From the NCBI RefSeq assembly GCF_026340305.1, contig NZ_JAPEPI010000002.1:1488001-1552000 (forward strand): a stretch of 64,000 nt of DNA, written 5' to 3'. The stretch is from Streptomyces sp. NBC_01381. Lineage in GTDB: Bacteria; Actinomycetota; Actinomycetes; Streptomycetales; Streptomycetaceae. Position numbers and translations under genes: made by a program. The notes below the pieces were generated by a model that saw nothing but the letters and a program-made list of their open reading frames with translations, searched no databases and was not told the DNA's origin. Below are positions 33,029-41,664 of the stretch, one piece after another. Position 1 is the first letter of the stretch. Each line of letters starts with the position of its first letter.

Positions 33029-33444
33029 TGAGCCGCAACGCGAAGATCAACACCCTGCTCCTGGTCATCGTCGCCGCACTCGCGGTGCTGCCCCTGGTCC
33101 TCGGCCTCGGCGACGACAAGGAAGAGCCGTTCACCGGCGCCGACGCCCAGGCCGAGACGGCGATCGCCGAGAACGACCCCGAGTACGAGCCGTGGTTCTC
33201 GCCCCTGTACGAACCCCCGTCCGGGGAGATCGAATCGGCGCTCTTCTCCCTGCAGGCGGCGCTCGGCGCGGGCGTCCTCGCCTACTACTTCGGGCTGCGC
33301 AAGGGGCGCCGCCAGGGTGCCGAACGTGCGCGGGCGGAGGCCGCCGACGCCGAGCCGTCCACGGATGCGGACGCGGACGCGGATGTGGATGGGGATGCGG
33401 ACGTGGGCGCTGAGGGCACCCGGCCCAAGACCGAGCAGGTCTGA
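33028..33444 (+). CDS. cbiN: Cobalt transport protein CbiN with acidic tail
   Basis: 138 residues: two transmembrane helices (about 8-27 and 75-92) flank the extracytoplasmic loop containing FTGADAQAETAIAENDPEYE and EPWFSPLYEP, as in CbiN. It is longer than the usual ~95-110 residues because of a C-terminal tail of alternating Asp/Ala and Asp/Val (about residues 113-130), encoded by short GAC/GCG repeats. The tail might bind metal on the cytoplasmic side; that is speculation. Start overlaps the cbiM stop. Confidence 0.92.
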   Translation: MSRNAKINTLLLVIVAALAVLPLVLGLGDDKEEPFTGADAQAETAIAENDPEYEPWFSPLYEPPSGEIESALFSLQAALGAGVLAYYFGLRKGRRQGAERARAEAADAEPSTDADADADVDGDADVGAEGTRPKTEQV

Positions 33445-33450
33445 TCCGGC

Positions 33451-34200
33451 GTGCTGCCCATCGACGCGGCGGCGCACAGCAGTCGCTGGCGCCGCCGTCA
33501 TCCCGTGGACAAGGCCGTGCTCGGGCTCGGTCTCACCGCCCTCGCGGTCTCCCTGCCGCCCTGGCCGGGCGCCGCCCTTGTCCTGGTCGCCGCGCTCGCC
33601 GTGCTGCTCGGCCCGGCGGGCGTGCCGCCCCGCAAGCTGTGGCGCGCCTACCGCGTACCGCTCGGCTTCTGCGTCACCGGCGCCCTGAGCCTGCTCATCC
33701 AGATCGCAGGACCAGGAGGGTTCATCACGCTCGCCGACGGCGGTCCGGCGCGCGCGGGCGGTCTGCTCCTGCGCACCTCCGCGGCCTCCCTTGGCGTCCT
33801 GCTCTTCGCCTTCACCACGCCGATGTCGGACCTGCTGCCCCGCCTGGTCAAGGCGGGCGTGCCGGCACCCGTTGTGGACGTGGCGCTCGTCACGTACCGG
33901 ATGAGCTTTCTGCTTCTGGACTCCATGACGCGGATCCGTCAGGCGCAGGCCGCGCGGCTCGGGCACACGACCCGGGCCGCCGCCTGGCGGTCGCTCGCCG
34001 GGCTCGGCGCCACCGCGTTCGTGCGGGCCTTCGACCGGGCGAGCCGGCTGCAGGCGGGCCTCGCCGGACGGGGTTACGACGGGACGCTGCGGGTCCTTGT
34101 GCCCGAGGCCCGGGTCTCCCGGCCCTTCGTGACCGTGAGCGCGGCACTTCTCGTGGCCCTGGTGGCCCTCACCCTCGTACTCGAAAGGCTTCTTCCATGA
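33451..34200 (+). CDS. cbiQ: Cobalt ECF transporter T component CbiQ
   Basis: 249 residues, GTG start six bases after cbiN. Hydrophobic N-terminal half, then the ECF-T cytoplasmic coupling motifs: a first Ala-Arg-x segment (MTRIRQAQAARLG) and a second near DRASRLQAGLAGRGYDG. It couples ATP hydrolysis by CbiO to CbiM/N. The stop overlaps cbiO (ATGA). Confidence 0.93.
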   Translation: MLPIDAAAHSSRWRRRHPVDKAVLGLGLTALAVSLPPWPGAALVLVAALAVLLGPAGVPPRKLWRAYRVPLGFCVTGALSLLIQIAGPGGFITLADGGPARAGGLLLRTSAASLGVLLFAFTTPMSDLLPRLVKAGVPAPVVDVALVTYRMSFLLLDSMTRIRQAQAARLGHTTRAAAWRSLAGLGATAFVRAFDRASRLQAGLAGRGYDGTLRVLVPEARVSRPFVTVSAALLVALVALTLVLERLLP

Positions 34201-35066
34201 GCGAGCCGAGCGCTCCTCCCATGCCGCCGGGCGAGTCCCTGGTGGCTCTGCGCGCGGCTTCGTACGCGTACGAGGACGGCCCCACCGTGCTCGACGGCCT
34301 GGACTTCGACATCGTCGAGGGGCGTGCACTCGCGCTGCTCGGACGCAACGGCAGCGGCAAGACCACCCTGATGCGGCTGCTCAGCGGTGGACTGCGCCCG
34401 GACGCCGGTGAGTTGACGGTCGACGGGAGCAGGGTGACGTACGACCGCAAGGGTCTTACCCGGCTGCGTACGACCGTTCAGCTCGTCGTCCAGGACCCGG
34501 ACGACCAGCTGTTCGCCGCGTCGGTCGAACAGGACGTGTCCTTCGGTCCGTTGAACCTCGGCCTGCCCGACGCGGAGGTCCGCGCACGGGTCGCCGAGGC
34601 GCTCGACGCACTGGACATCGGCGCCCTGGCCGACCGCCCCACCCATCTGCTCTCCTACGGCCAGCGCAAGCGGACCGCCATCGCCGGTGCGGTGGCGATG
34701 CGCCCGCGCGTACTGATCCTCGACGAGCCGACCGCGGGGCTCGACCCCGACGGGCAGGAACGCCTCCTCGCCACCCTGCAACGGCTGCGGGACTCGGGGA
34801 CGACCGTGGTCATGGCCACCCACGACGTGGACCTGGCCCTGCGCTGGGCGGACGACGCGGCGCTGCTCACCCCCTCGGGGGTGCGCACCGGGCCGGTCGC
34901 GCAGTCGCTGGCCCGGCGCGACCTGCTGGCCCAGGCAGGCCTCCATCTGCCGTGGGGGATCGCCGTGCGCGATCTGCTGCACGCGCACGGGCTGCTTGCG
35001 GAGACGGACGACGGGCCGCGCACCCCTGAGGAGTTGGCGCTCAGGGCAGCAGTGCCACCAGCGTGA
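34197..35066 (+). CDS. cbiO: Cobalt ECF transporter ATPase CbiO
   Basis: 289 residues with Walker A GRNGSGKT, Q-loop VVQDPDDQLFAASVEQDVSFG (the Q-helix typical of ECF ATPases), signature LSYGQRKRTAIAGA, Walker B VLILDEPTAGLDPDG and switch His in ATHDVD. ATG 34197 overlaps the cbiQ stop. Its 3' end overlaps the convergent anti-sigma-like ATPase by 26 bases. Energises cobalt import for B12 synthesis. Confidence 0.94.
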   Translation: MSEPSAPPMPPGESLVALRAASYAYEDGPTVLDGLDFDIVEGRALALLGRNGSGKTTLMRLLSGGLRPDAGELTVDGSRVTYDRKGLTRLRTTVQLVVQDPDDQLFAASVEQDVSFGPLNLGLPDAEVRARVAEALDALDIGALADRPTHLLSYGQRKRTAIAGAVAMRPRVLILDEPTAGLDPDGQERLLATLQRLRDSGTTVVMATHDVDLALRWADDAALLTPSGVRTGPVAQSLARRDLLAQAGLHLPWGIAVRDLLHAHGLLAETDDGPRTPEELALRAAVPPA

Positions 35067-35553
35067 CGGTGGTGCCGGTGTCGCCGACCGTGATGTCGAG
35101 GCGGTCGGCGAGCGCCTCGGCGAGCCACAGACCGCGGCCGTTCTCGGCCTCGTCGTCGACGGAGCTGTCGATGTCGATGTCGATGCCGTGGCCGTGGCTG
35201 TGGCCGTTCAGTGGCCGTGCGAGTCCCGGGCCGTTGTCGGTGATGACGCAGCGCAGGCCGTCGTCCGTGTGGTCGAGGTGGATATGGCCCTTGCCGCCGC
35301 CGTGCACGATCGCGTTGCTCGCGACCTCGTGCACGGCGAGCACGAAGTCGCCGAGCCGGGGGTCGCAGAGGCCCGCGTTCTCGGCCCTGCGGGTCACCTG
35401 ATGGCGCAGTCGCGCCAAGTCGCCGATGGTGAAGGGGAGTTCCAGCGGCGGCGGCCGGTCCTGAGCGGGATCGCGGGGGTTGGTCCGGGGGCCGCGGTCG
35501 CCCCCGTAGTCGTCGCTGTCGATGCCGCGGTTGAGGATCACTGCGCGGATCAC
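35041..35553 (-). CDS. RsbW-like ATP-binding regulatory protein
   Basis: 170 residues. A ~40-residue Asp/Arg/Pro-rich N-terminus precedes a GHKL ATPase fold of the HATPase_c_2 (anti-sigma/RsbW) type: N-box VLAVHEVASNAIVHGG, G1 box ITDNGPGL and G2 NGRGLWLAEALAD. Between the boxes is an unusual His/Asp-rich insertion (HSHGHGIDIDIDSS). The ATG overlaps the stop of the MEDS-STAS gene (ATGA), so the two act together as kinase and antagonist in a sigma-factor partner switch. The target sigma factor is not in the window. Confidence 0.87.
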   Translation of the reverse strand: MIRAVILNRGIDSDDYGGDRGPRTNPRDPAQDRPPPLELPFTIGDLARLRHQVTRRAENAGLCDPRLGDFVLAVHEVASNAIVHGGGKGHIHLDHTDDGLRCVITDNGPGLARPLNGHSHGHGIDIDIDSSVDDEAENGRGLWLAEALADRLDITVGDTGTTVTLVALLP

Positions 35554-36413
35554 CCTTCAGCCAGGACGAGTTGAGGGACTTCGGCGGCTCGGCAGAGCCG
35601 TATCACCTTGCTCTGCGCGGGTCGGACGCGGACCGTGATCCGCTGGTCGCGGGGGAGTCCGCGCGCGAGCCGTACCAGCAGAGCGGCGCTGTGTACGTCG
35701 ATGAAGCAGAGTTCGGAGAGATCGAGCGCCCCTGGCCGGCCGGGACCGGTGAGGGCGTGGGTGAGGGCCGTGGCGAACTCCTCGCGCGTGCAGAGGTCGG
35801 CGTCTCCGGCGATCCGCAGCTCGCCGCCCGTGCGGGTGACTTCCAGGGCGCCGAGCCGGTGCAGGACCTTCTTGGGGTGGGCCCGGCGGATGCGGTCCAG
35901 GAGGGCGTCGTCGAACTTGCGCCGGTCGTACTCGCAGATGGCGGTGAAGCCGATCTCGGCGAAGAGCGGAGAGAGATCGGTCTCGTAGGAGACCAACAGG
36001 TCGTGGTCGACGCCCGGTTCGGCGGCCCAGGCCATGTCACCCACCACCCGGAGCCCCGAGAAGCCCTTGTGCCGGGCCTGTTCGGTGAGCTCCACCCAGG
36101 TGCGGGCCCGCTCGACCGGGTCGAAGCCGCTGTCCGGGTCGTAACCCGGCACTTCGTTGACCACGGCCAACTGCCCCTCGCAGAGGGCCGCTTCGACGGG
36201 GAAGCCGCGGATGCGTAACTGTTCGGCCGCGACGGCCGGGGTGGTCGCAGGGTCGGTGAAGAGCATGACCTGCTCACCCCGTGACAGGCCGATGTCGGTG
36301 TAGGCGGCGCGGAGCTCCCAGCGGTCTTCGTCGTCGTCGAACCCCAGGCAGGCGTGGTCGCCGGCGTTCATACGGGTGACGGAGACCGTCCGGGTCGCGG
36401 AGCTGGCGTCCAT
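35550..36413 (-). CDS. MEDS-STAS protein, anti-sigma factor antagonist type
   Basis: 287 residues. Residues ~15-175 form a MEDS (methanogen/methylotroph DcmR sensory) domain (GDHACLGFDDDEDRWELRAA, VMLFTDPATT). Residues ~190-285 form a STAS domain (LEVTRTGGELRIAGDADLCT, LDLSELCFIDVHSAALLV) whose Ser in DVHSAALL corresponds to the phosphorylatable position. It probably senses a ligand through MEDS and binds the ATPase encoded next. Transcribed divergently from the phosphotransferase. Confidence 0.88.
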   Translation of the reverse strand: MDASSATRTVSVTRMNAGDHACLGFDDDEDRWELRAAYTDIGLSRGEQVMLFTDPATTPAVAAEQLRIRGFPVEAALCEGQLAVVNEVPGYDPDSGFDPVERARTWVELTEQARHKGFSGLRVVGDMAWAAEPGVDHDLLVSYETDLSPLFAEIGFTAICEYDRRKFDDALLDRIRRAHPKKVLHRLGALEVTRTGGELRIAGDADLCTREEFATALTHALTGPGRPGALDLSELCFIDVHSAALLVRLARGLPRDQRITVRVRPAQSKVIRLCRAAEVPQLVLAEG

Positions 36414-36610
36414 GAGGGCAGACCCTAGGGGCGGTGGCGGGGCCGTGCCTCTGCTGATCGCAGTTGTCCGAAGTCGTTCCGGTCGGGTTCGGGTCGGTCC
36501 GCGTGATCAGTACGAGTGATCATTAAGGGCGCCCGGCATGGACGGATTCTGCCAACTTGCCATCGGGGCAAGGGCGTTCTCGCAGGAGGCTCCCGCAGAT
36601 CGAAATCGCG

Positions 36611-36647
36611 TTGCGTCGCGCGATCGGCCGACGCGATGATCGGCCCA
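36611..36647 (+). promoter_or_regulatory. Putative promoter giving a leaderless mRNA for the phosphotransferase gene
   Basis: TTGCGT (36611-36616), an 18-base spacer and GATGAT (36635-36640) end six bases before ATG 36647. No SD precedes that ATG. Confidence 0.4.
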
Positions 36648-37636
36648 TGGCCCCGAATCCCCCCGACGGCCGCGCCGGAATCGACGCCGCCCTGGTGAAG
36701 CGCCTGATCGCCGCCCAGTTTCCGCAGTGGAGCGAACTGCCCGTGCGGCCCGTCGAGGTCGACGGCTGGGACAACCGCACGTACCGCCTCGGCGACGCCA
36801 TGACGGCCCGGCTGCCCACCGCCGCCGGATACGCCCCCGCGGTCGCCAAGGAGAACCGCTGGCTGCCGCGCCTCGCGCCGGGCCTGCCGGTGGCCGTTCC
36901 GCCGATCCTGGCCCAGGGCGAACCGGGCGAGGGATACGCCTTCCCGTGGTCCGTCCGCGGCTGGCTGGACGGCGAGACGGCCGCGCGCGACCGCATCGAC
37001 GGCATGGAGCGCTTCGCCGTCTCGGTGGCCGGGTTCATCCGCGCCCTGCAGCGCTGCGACGCCATCGGCGGTCCGCAGGCCGGTGCGCACAGCTGGTGGC
37101 GGGGCGCGTCACCGGCGCACTACGACGGGGAGACGCGCCGCTGCTTGGCCGCCCTTGAGCGCAGGGCTGAGCGCGGGGCCGGCAGCGACGGGGTGGACAC
37201 CGGCGGGGTGGACACCGGCGGGGTGGACATCGCCCGGGCCACCGCCGTCTGGGACGCGGCACTCGCCGCGGAGTGGCGCGGGGCGCCCGTGTGGTTCCAC
37301 GGCGACATCGCGTCGGGCAACCTACTGGTGGCCGACGGCCGGCTGACCGCCGTCATCGACTTCGGCACGGCGGGGGTCGGCGACCCGGCCTGCGACCTGG
37401 TCATCGCGTGGGGGATGTTCTCCGGCGACAGCCGCGAGGCCTTCCGGCAGGCGGTCGGCCAGGACGACGACACGTGGGCGCGGGCGCGCGGCTGGTCGCT
37501 GTGGAAGACCCTCCTGACGCTGACCGATTGCATCGACACCGATCCCGTACGGGCTGCCGACTGCCGGCGCGTGATCGAGGCGGTGCTCGCCGATCACGAC
37601 CGCTTCGGGGCTTCCCGCGGGTCGCGCCTCTCCTAG
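36647..37636 (+). CDS. Aminoglycoside phosphotransferase family protein
   Basis: 329 residues, APH/choline-kinase fold: N-lobe with VDGWDNRTYRLGDAMTARLP, catalytic loop WFHGDIASGNLLV (HGDxxxxN) and the metal-binding IDFGTAGVGDPACDL. It phosphorylates a small-molecule hydroxyl; the substrate cannot be told, and antibiotic resistance is only one possibility. A short in-frame 15-bp repeat (VDTGG units near 37190-37230) sits before the C-lobe. The start at 36647 suits the domain start and a leaderless promoter. Confidence 0.87.
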   Translation: MAPNPPDGRAGIDAALVKRLIAAQFPQWSELPVRPVEVDGWDNRTYRLGDAMTARLPTAAGYAPAVAKENRWLPRLAPGLPVAVPPILAQGEPGEGYAFPWSVRGWLDGETAARDRIDGMERFAVSVAGFIRALQRCDAIGGPQAGAHSWWRGASPAHYDGETRRCLAALERRAERGAGSDGVDTGGVDTGGVDIARATAVWDAALAAEWRGAPVWFHGDIASGNLLVADGRLTAVIDFGTAGVGDPACDLVIAWGMFSGDSREAFRQAVGQDDDTWARARGWSLWKTLLTLTDCIDTDPVRAADCRRVIEAVLADHDRFGASRGSRLS

Positions 37637-37655
37637 GGGCGCGGCCGCGGCTTTC

Positions 37656-38057
37656 TCAGGTGCGGTCGATGTGCACGCTGGTGGACTTCACGCGGGCGGT
37701 GGCCTGCATGCCCACCTCCAGGCCGAGTTCTTCGACGGCCTCGCGGGTCAGGAGGGAGACGAGCCGGTGCGGGCCCGCCTGGATCTCGACCTGGGCCGCG
37801 ACGTCGCCGAGCTTGATGGCGGTGACGATGCCGGGGAAGGCGTTGCGGGCCGAGGTGTACGAGACGTCGTCCTCGTCACCGCCCGCCTGCCCCTGGCCGA
37901 CCTCCACGGAGAAGGCGGCGAGATCGCGCCCGTCGATGAGCCGACGGCCGCCCTCCTCCCGATGGGTCGCGACCCGTCCGGCGTCCGCCCAGCGACGTGC
38001 GGTGTCGGGGCTGACGCCGAGCAGACGGGCCGCCTGCCCGATGGTGTAGGACTGCAT
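37656..38057 (-). CDS. HTH-TOBE molybdate-responsive regulator
   Basis: 133 residues: N-terminal MerR/excisionase-type HTH (YTIGQAARLLGVSPDTARRW, about 4-23) and C-terminal TOBE/Mop domain (SARNAFPGIVTAIKLGDVAA ... QATARVKSTSVHI). Such proteins sense molybdate or tungstate and usually precede modABC. No modABC is present here, so the targets lie elsewhere. ATG 38057 (MQSYTIG) is preferred; an earlier in-frame start would add Cys-rich residues without homology. Confidence 0.87.
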   Translation of the reverse strand: MQSYTIGQAARLLGVSPDTARRWADAGRVATHREEGGRRLIDGRDLAAFSVEVGQGQAGGDEDDVSYTSARNAFPGIVTAIKLGDVAAQVEIQAGPHRLVSLLTREAVEELGLEVGMQATARVKSTSVHIDRT

Positions 38058-38195
38058 GCGCGACACGATAGGCAACCGCACCTGGCATCTACAACACACC
38101 TGGGTGAATCTCCATGGCAGATGCCACTCTCCTTGGAGGAAGGCCCGATCCGGGCTCGTCGGCCGTGCCGTGCCTCGCCCCGCCGATGCGTTCGC

Positions 38196-38990
38196 TCACC
38201 CGGCTTCGGGCGCCCGTCCCCTCACCACGGGGACCTGCTCCAGCGCGATCCCGAAATGCGTCGCGTACGCGTCGAGCACATCGGCGTCCGTGGCCAGCTC
38301 GGCGGTCTCGCGCTCACCGGCCACCGTGGTGGTGAGGGTGCGGCCGCTGAGGGTGATCCGACCGGTCCCGGTGAGCAGCGAGCAGACCAGCGACCGGGTG
38401 AAGTGGGACAGCGGCGATGTGCGGTGCCACCAGGCGCCGATCGCGAAGTCGGCCAGGGCGCGCGGGCGGTGTTCGAGCACGTACTGCGGCTTGCCGTCGC
38501 GCAGGACGTCCAGATCGCCCTCGGCGGTGTCCTCGATGCGGAAGGTGCCGCCGGGGTCCGACTGGTCGCCGCGCTCGCCGAAGGCCAGCGGGAAGTGGCT
38601 GTGGGTGCCGAAGCCGATGTCGGCGAGCCAGTCGCCCCCGTCGCTGGTGCGCACGCGCAGGGCCATGTGGTCGTAGGGGATGCCGGGGCGCCCCGACGGC
38701 TCGTACACCCGGGCCTGCAGCCGCGTCACCTCGAAGCCGAGGGAGGTGAGCAGCGCCGCGAAGGCCCCGTTGAGTTCGTAGCAGAACCCGCCCCGGTGGC
38801 GGTCCACGATCTTCGCGACGAGGGCCTCATCGGTGAGTTCGATGTCCTCGCCGAGATGGATGGAGAGGTTCTCGAAGGGGACGGCCAGCAGATGCGCGAG
38901 GTGCAGATCGTGCAGGGCACGCGTGGTCGGTGCGGCCGGGCGCTCGGCGTCGATGCGACGCAGGTAGGCGTCCGTCTGAAGAAATTCCAT
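38196..38990 (-). CDS. nat: Arylamine N-acetyltransferase
   Basis: 264 residues with the NAT catalytic triad Cys70 (RGGFCYELN), His108 (GIPYDHMAL) and Asp124 (WLADIGFG). Length, N-terminal helical region and FENLSIHLGE motif match bacterial NATs. It transfers acetyl from acetyl-CoA to arylamines or hydrazines, and in Streptomyces NAT-like enzymes sometimes serve amide formation in biosynthesis. Start ATG 38990 (MEFLQTDAYLRRI). Convergent arrangement with no operon partner; an epoxide hydrolase remnant begins 120 bp upstream in the opposite direction. Confidence 0.92.
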   Translation of the reverse strand: MEFLQTDAYLRRIDAERPAAPTTRALHDLHLAHLLAVPFENLSIHLGEDIELTDEALVAKIVDRHRGGFCYELNGAFAALLTSLGFEVTRLQARVYEPSGRPGIPYDHMALRVRTSDGGDWLADIGFGTHSHFPLAFGERGDQSDPGGTFRIEDTAEGDLDVLRDGKPQYVLEHRPRALADFAIGAWWHRTSPLSHFTRSLVCSLLTGTGRITLSGRTLTTTVAGERETAELATDADVLDAYATHFGIALEQVPVVRGRAPEAG

Positions 38991-39111
38991 GGGCCTCAGT
39001 CTGCCGGTTCGCGCCTGATGTCTGTGCCCGTCGAATGCCTTGCCGGGCAGCCGACTTGCCGACGGCATCCCTGCTGCCTGCTGCCTGCTGCTCCCTGCCC
39101 CGAAGGAACCA

Positions 39112-40020
39112 TGCCGGCCGGGCCCACGCCCTTCCGCGTCGCCGTCTCCGACGACGTCCTGAACGACCTGCGTACGCGTCTGAAGCGCACGCTCTTCACC
39201 GTCCCGTCCGACTCCACCTACTGGGCGGCCGGAACCGACCCCGGCTATCTGCGCGAACTCGTCGCCTACTGGGCGGACGAATTCGACTGGCGGGCCGCCG
39301 AGGCCGCGCTCAACGCCTTTCCCCAGTACGTCGCCGAAGTCGCCGGACGGCGCGTGCACTTCGTCCATCTGCGCGGCCGCCGGCCCGAAGGCGCCCCCGC
39401 GCCGCTGCCGTTGGTCCTGAGCCATGGCTGGCCGAGCAGCTTCGTGGAGATGCTGCGGGTCGCCGAGCGGCTCGCCGACCCGGCCGCGCACGGCGGAGAC
39501 CCGGCCGACGCCTTCGACGTGGTCGTCCCCTCGCTGCCGGGCTTCCTCCACTCCGAGCTGCCGCGCGAGCCGTTCACCCGCAGGGGCGTCGCGGACATCT
39601 GGCACGAGCTGATGACCGAGACCCTCGGGTACGAGCGCTTCGGCGCGTTCGGCGGTGACATCGGCGGCGGTGTGACGCTGGCTCGGCGCCCTCCACCCGC
39701 GCGACGTGGCGGGGGTGCACATCACGTCGGCGGTGGTCACCGCCGAGTTCGACGAGCATCCCGCGACCCCCGAGGAGCAGGCGTACCTCGACGCGCTGGC
39801 CGCGTACGACGTGGACGACGTGGACGACCAGGGCTACAGCGAGATCATGTGCACCCGGCCCGACACGATCGCCGCCGCCCTGATGGATTCCCCCGCCGGG
39901 CTCGTCGCCTGGATCGCCGACAAGTACCGCGACTGGAGCGACTGCGGCGGCGACTTGGAAGCCCGCCGGTGCCGCCCATCACCGTCCCCGGCGCCATCAC
40001 CCTCAGCGGACGTTCTTCCG
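39112..40020 (+). pseudogene. Frameshifted and truncated epoxide hydrolase
   Basis: The first frame from ATG 39112 gives the EHN domain and alpha/beta-hydrolase start (FRVAVSDDVLNDLRTRLKRT, LVLSHGWPSSFVEMLRVAER, FGGDIGGGVTL with the nucleophile Asp). Near 39680 the frame shifts to WLGALHPRDVAGVHITSAV and continues to KYRDWSDCGGDLE. After that the catalytic Tyr/Glu/His region is missing and replaced by a short Pro-rich end. Both a frameshift and a C-terminal deletion inactivate it. Confidence 0.75.
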
Positions 40021-40030
40021 ACCGTTGAGC

Positions 40031-40049
40031 TAAGGTTAGGCTTAGCTAA
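40031..40049. promoter_or_regulatory. Iron box (DmdR1/IdeR-type)
   Basis: TAAGGTTAGGCTTAGCTAA matches the 19-bp actinobacterial iron box consensus TTAGGTTAGGCTAACCTAA at 16 positions, 64 bp before the esterase start. It predicts Fe2+-dependent repression of that gene. Confidence 0.8.
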
Positions 40050-40112
40050 GTTGATGTTGGGGTGTGGTGGGCCAGGAAGGCGGGGAACGATGCGGGTCCT
40101 CTTCGTGTGCGG

Positions 40113-41498
40113 ATGAGCACGGATGCCGCGGCGAGCGCGGAAACGGGAGTGCTCACGGCGGATGTGACGCCCCGTCGGATCGTGGGGCCGACGCCCTGTA
40201 TCGAGCGTGTCGCCGCGCGCCTGGCGGGCCTCGCGGACTCCTCCGGGGGGCTCGATGACCCCGAGGGCCTCGGCGGCTTCACCGGTGAACGGGCCGCCCT
40301 GCTCGAAGAGTTCTGGGCGGAGGCCCGGCGCCGCGGCACGCCCCTGGTCGAGGCCGTCGACGGCGACCCGGAACACCGCGCGGTGACGTTCCTGTGGCGC
40401 GGCCACCGCGTCACCCGGCAGGTGCTGCTGCTCGCCAACCGCATCGGGGACCGGGACGACCTCGCCGCCTCCCGCCTCAGCCTGCTGCCGGGTACGGACA
40501 TCTGGTACGTCGGCTACCGGCTGCGCGCCGATCACCGTGGCTCGTACCGCATGGCCGCCGACATCTCGCCCGGTCGGCCGCCCGCCTCCGCCGCGCTCCT
40601 CCAGGAGCGGCTGCGCTCCCTGTCCGCGCACGCCGCTCCCGACCCGCTCAACTCGCGCCGGATGCCCGGCCGTTGGCTCGCCCGCGAGAGCTCGGTCTTC
40701 GCGCTGCCGCAGGCCCCCGCGCAGCCGTGGGCCGAGCCGCGCGCCGGGGCGGCCCGGGGGAGGGTCGAGCGGCACCGGCTGCCCGCGGGTGTGCTCGGTG
40801 CCGAGCGCGACGTGTGGGTGTATCTGCCGCCGGGCGCCGATGCGGCCGGACTGTCGAGCGAACCGCCGGCCGATCTGCCGGTCCTCGTGCTGTGCGACGG
40901 CGACATGTGGTTCGGGCGGCTCGGCTTCCAGGACACGCTGGACGCCCTCGTCGCCGACGGCGCACTGCCGCCGCTCGCCGTCCTCGCACCCGACGCCGTC
41001 GACAACCCCACCCGGCAGCGCGAACTCGGCGCCCACGACAGTTACGTGGGCTTCCTCGCCGACGAGCTCCTGCCCTGGGCCGCCGGGCGCTGGCCGCTGA
41101 CCACCGACCCCGCGCGCACCGTCGTCGCGGGCCAGAGCCTGGGCGGACTGACTTCTCTGTACGCGGGGTTCCTGCGCCCGGAGCGGTTCGGCAACGTCCT
41201 GGCCCAGTCCCCGTCGCTGTGGTGGCGCCCCGGACTTCCGCCGGGCGTTCCCGAGGTGCCGCCCGCGCAGAATCCGTGGCTCATCTCACGCTTCAACGCC
41301 GCCGAACGGCGCGCCATCACCGTGCACATCGACGTCGGACTGCACGAGGGCACCCTGGTCGACCACACCCGCGGGCTGTACGAGGCGCTGCGTTCCCGTG
41401 GCTGTCCGGCGACCTGGAACACGTACAACGGCGGTCATGATCACGCCTGTTGGCGCGGCTGCCTCGCCGACGGCCTGGTGTCCCTGCTCGCCCGCTGA
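40113..41498 (+). CDS. fes: Enterochelin esterase-like ferric siderophore hydrolase
   Basis: About 461 residues in two parts. The N-terminal domain (~50-185) resembles the Fes N-terminal domain (VTFLWRGHRVTRQVLLLANR, TDIWYVGYRLRADHRGSY). The C-terminal alpha/beta hydrolase has the nucleophile elbow VVAGQSLGG, an acid in the HIDVGLHEG region, and His in YNGGHDHACW. It would hydrolyse a ferric siderophore backbone to free iron inside the cell. The iron box upstream supports this. No siderophore synthesis or uptake gene is adjacent. Start ATG 40113 chosen for the domain and operator distance. Confidence 0.88.
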   Translation: MSTDAAASAETGVLTADVTPRRIVGPTPCIERVAARLAGLADSSGGLDDPEGLGGFTGERAALLEEFWAEARRRGTPLVEAVDGDPEHRAVTFLWRGHRVTRQVLLLANRIGDRDDLAASRLSLLPGTDIWYVGYRLRADHRGSYRMAADISPGRPPASAALLQERLRSLSAHAAPDPLNSRRMPGRWLARESSVFALPQAPAQPWAEPRAGAARGRVERHRLPAGVLGAERDVWVYLPPGADAAGLSSEPPADLPVLVLCDGDMWFGRLGFQDTLDALVADGALPPLAVLAPDAVDNPTRQRELGAHDSYVGFLADELLPWAAGRWPLTTDPARTVVAGQSLGGLTSLYAGFLRPERFGNVLAQSPSLWWRPGLPPGVPEVPPAQNPWLISRFNAAERRAITVHIDVGLHEGTLVDHTRGLYEALRSRGCPATWNTYNGGHDHACWRGCLADGLVSLLAR

Positions 41499-41664
41499 GC
41501 GGCCGCCCGCCGAGCCGACGCCCCGCCGCGCGCACCGTTCTCGACGCTGACGCGGGCGCCCTGTCACACTTGGGCCGCCCGTGTCGCTGTTGGGCTGAAC
41601 GGGTGAGGTCGCGTAAGAATTGGCCGGTGCAGATACCGAAGGCGAGTCAGGACGGGGTGGGGCG

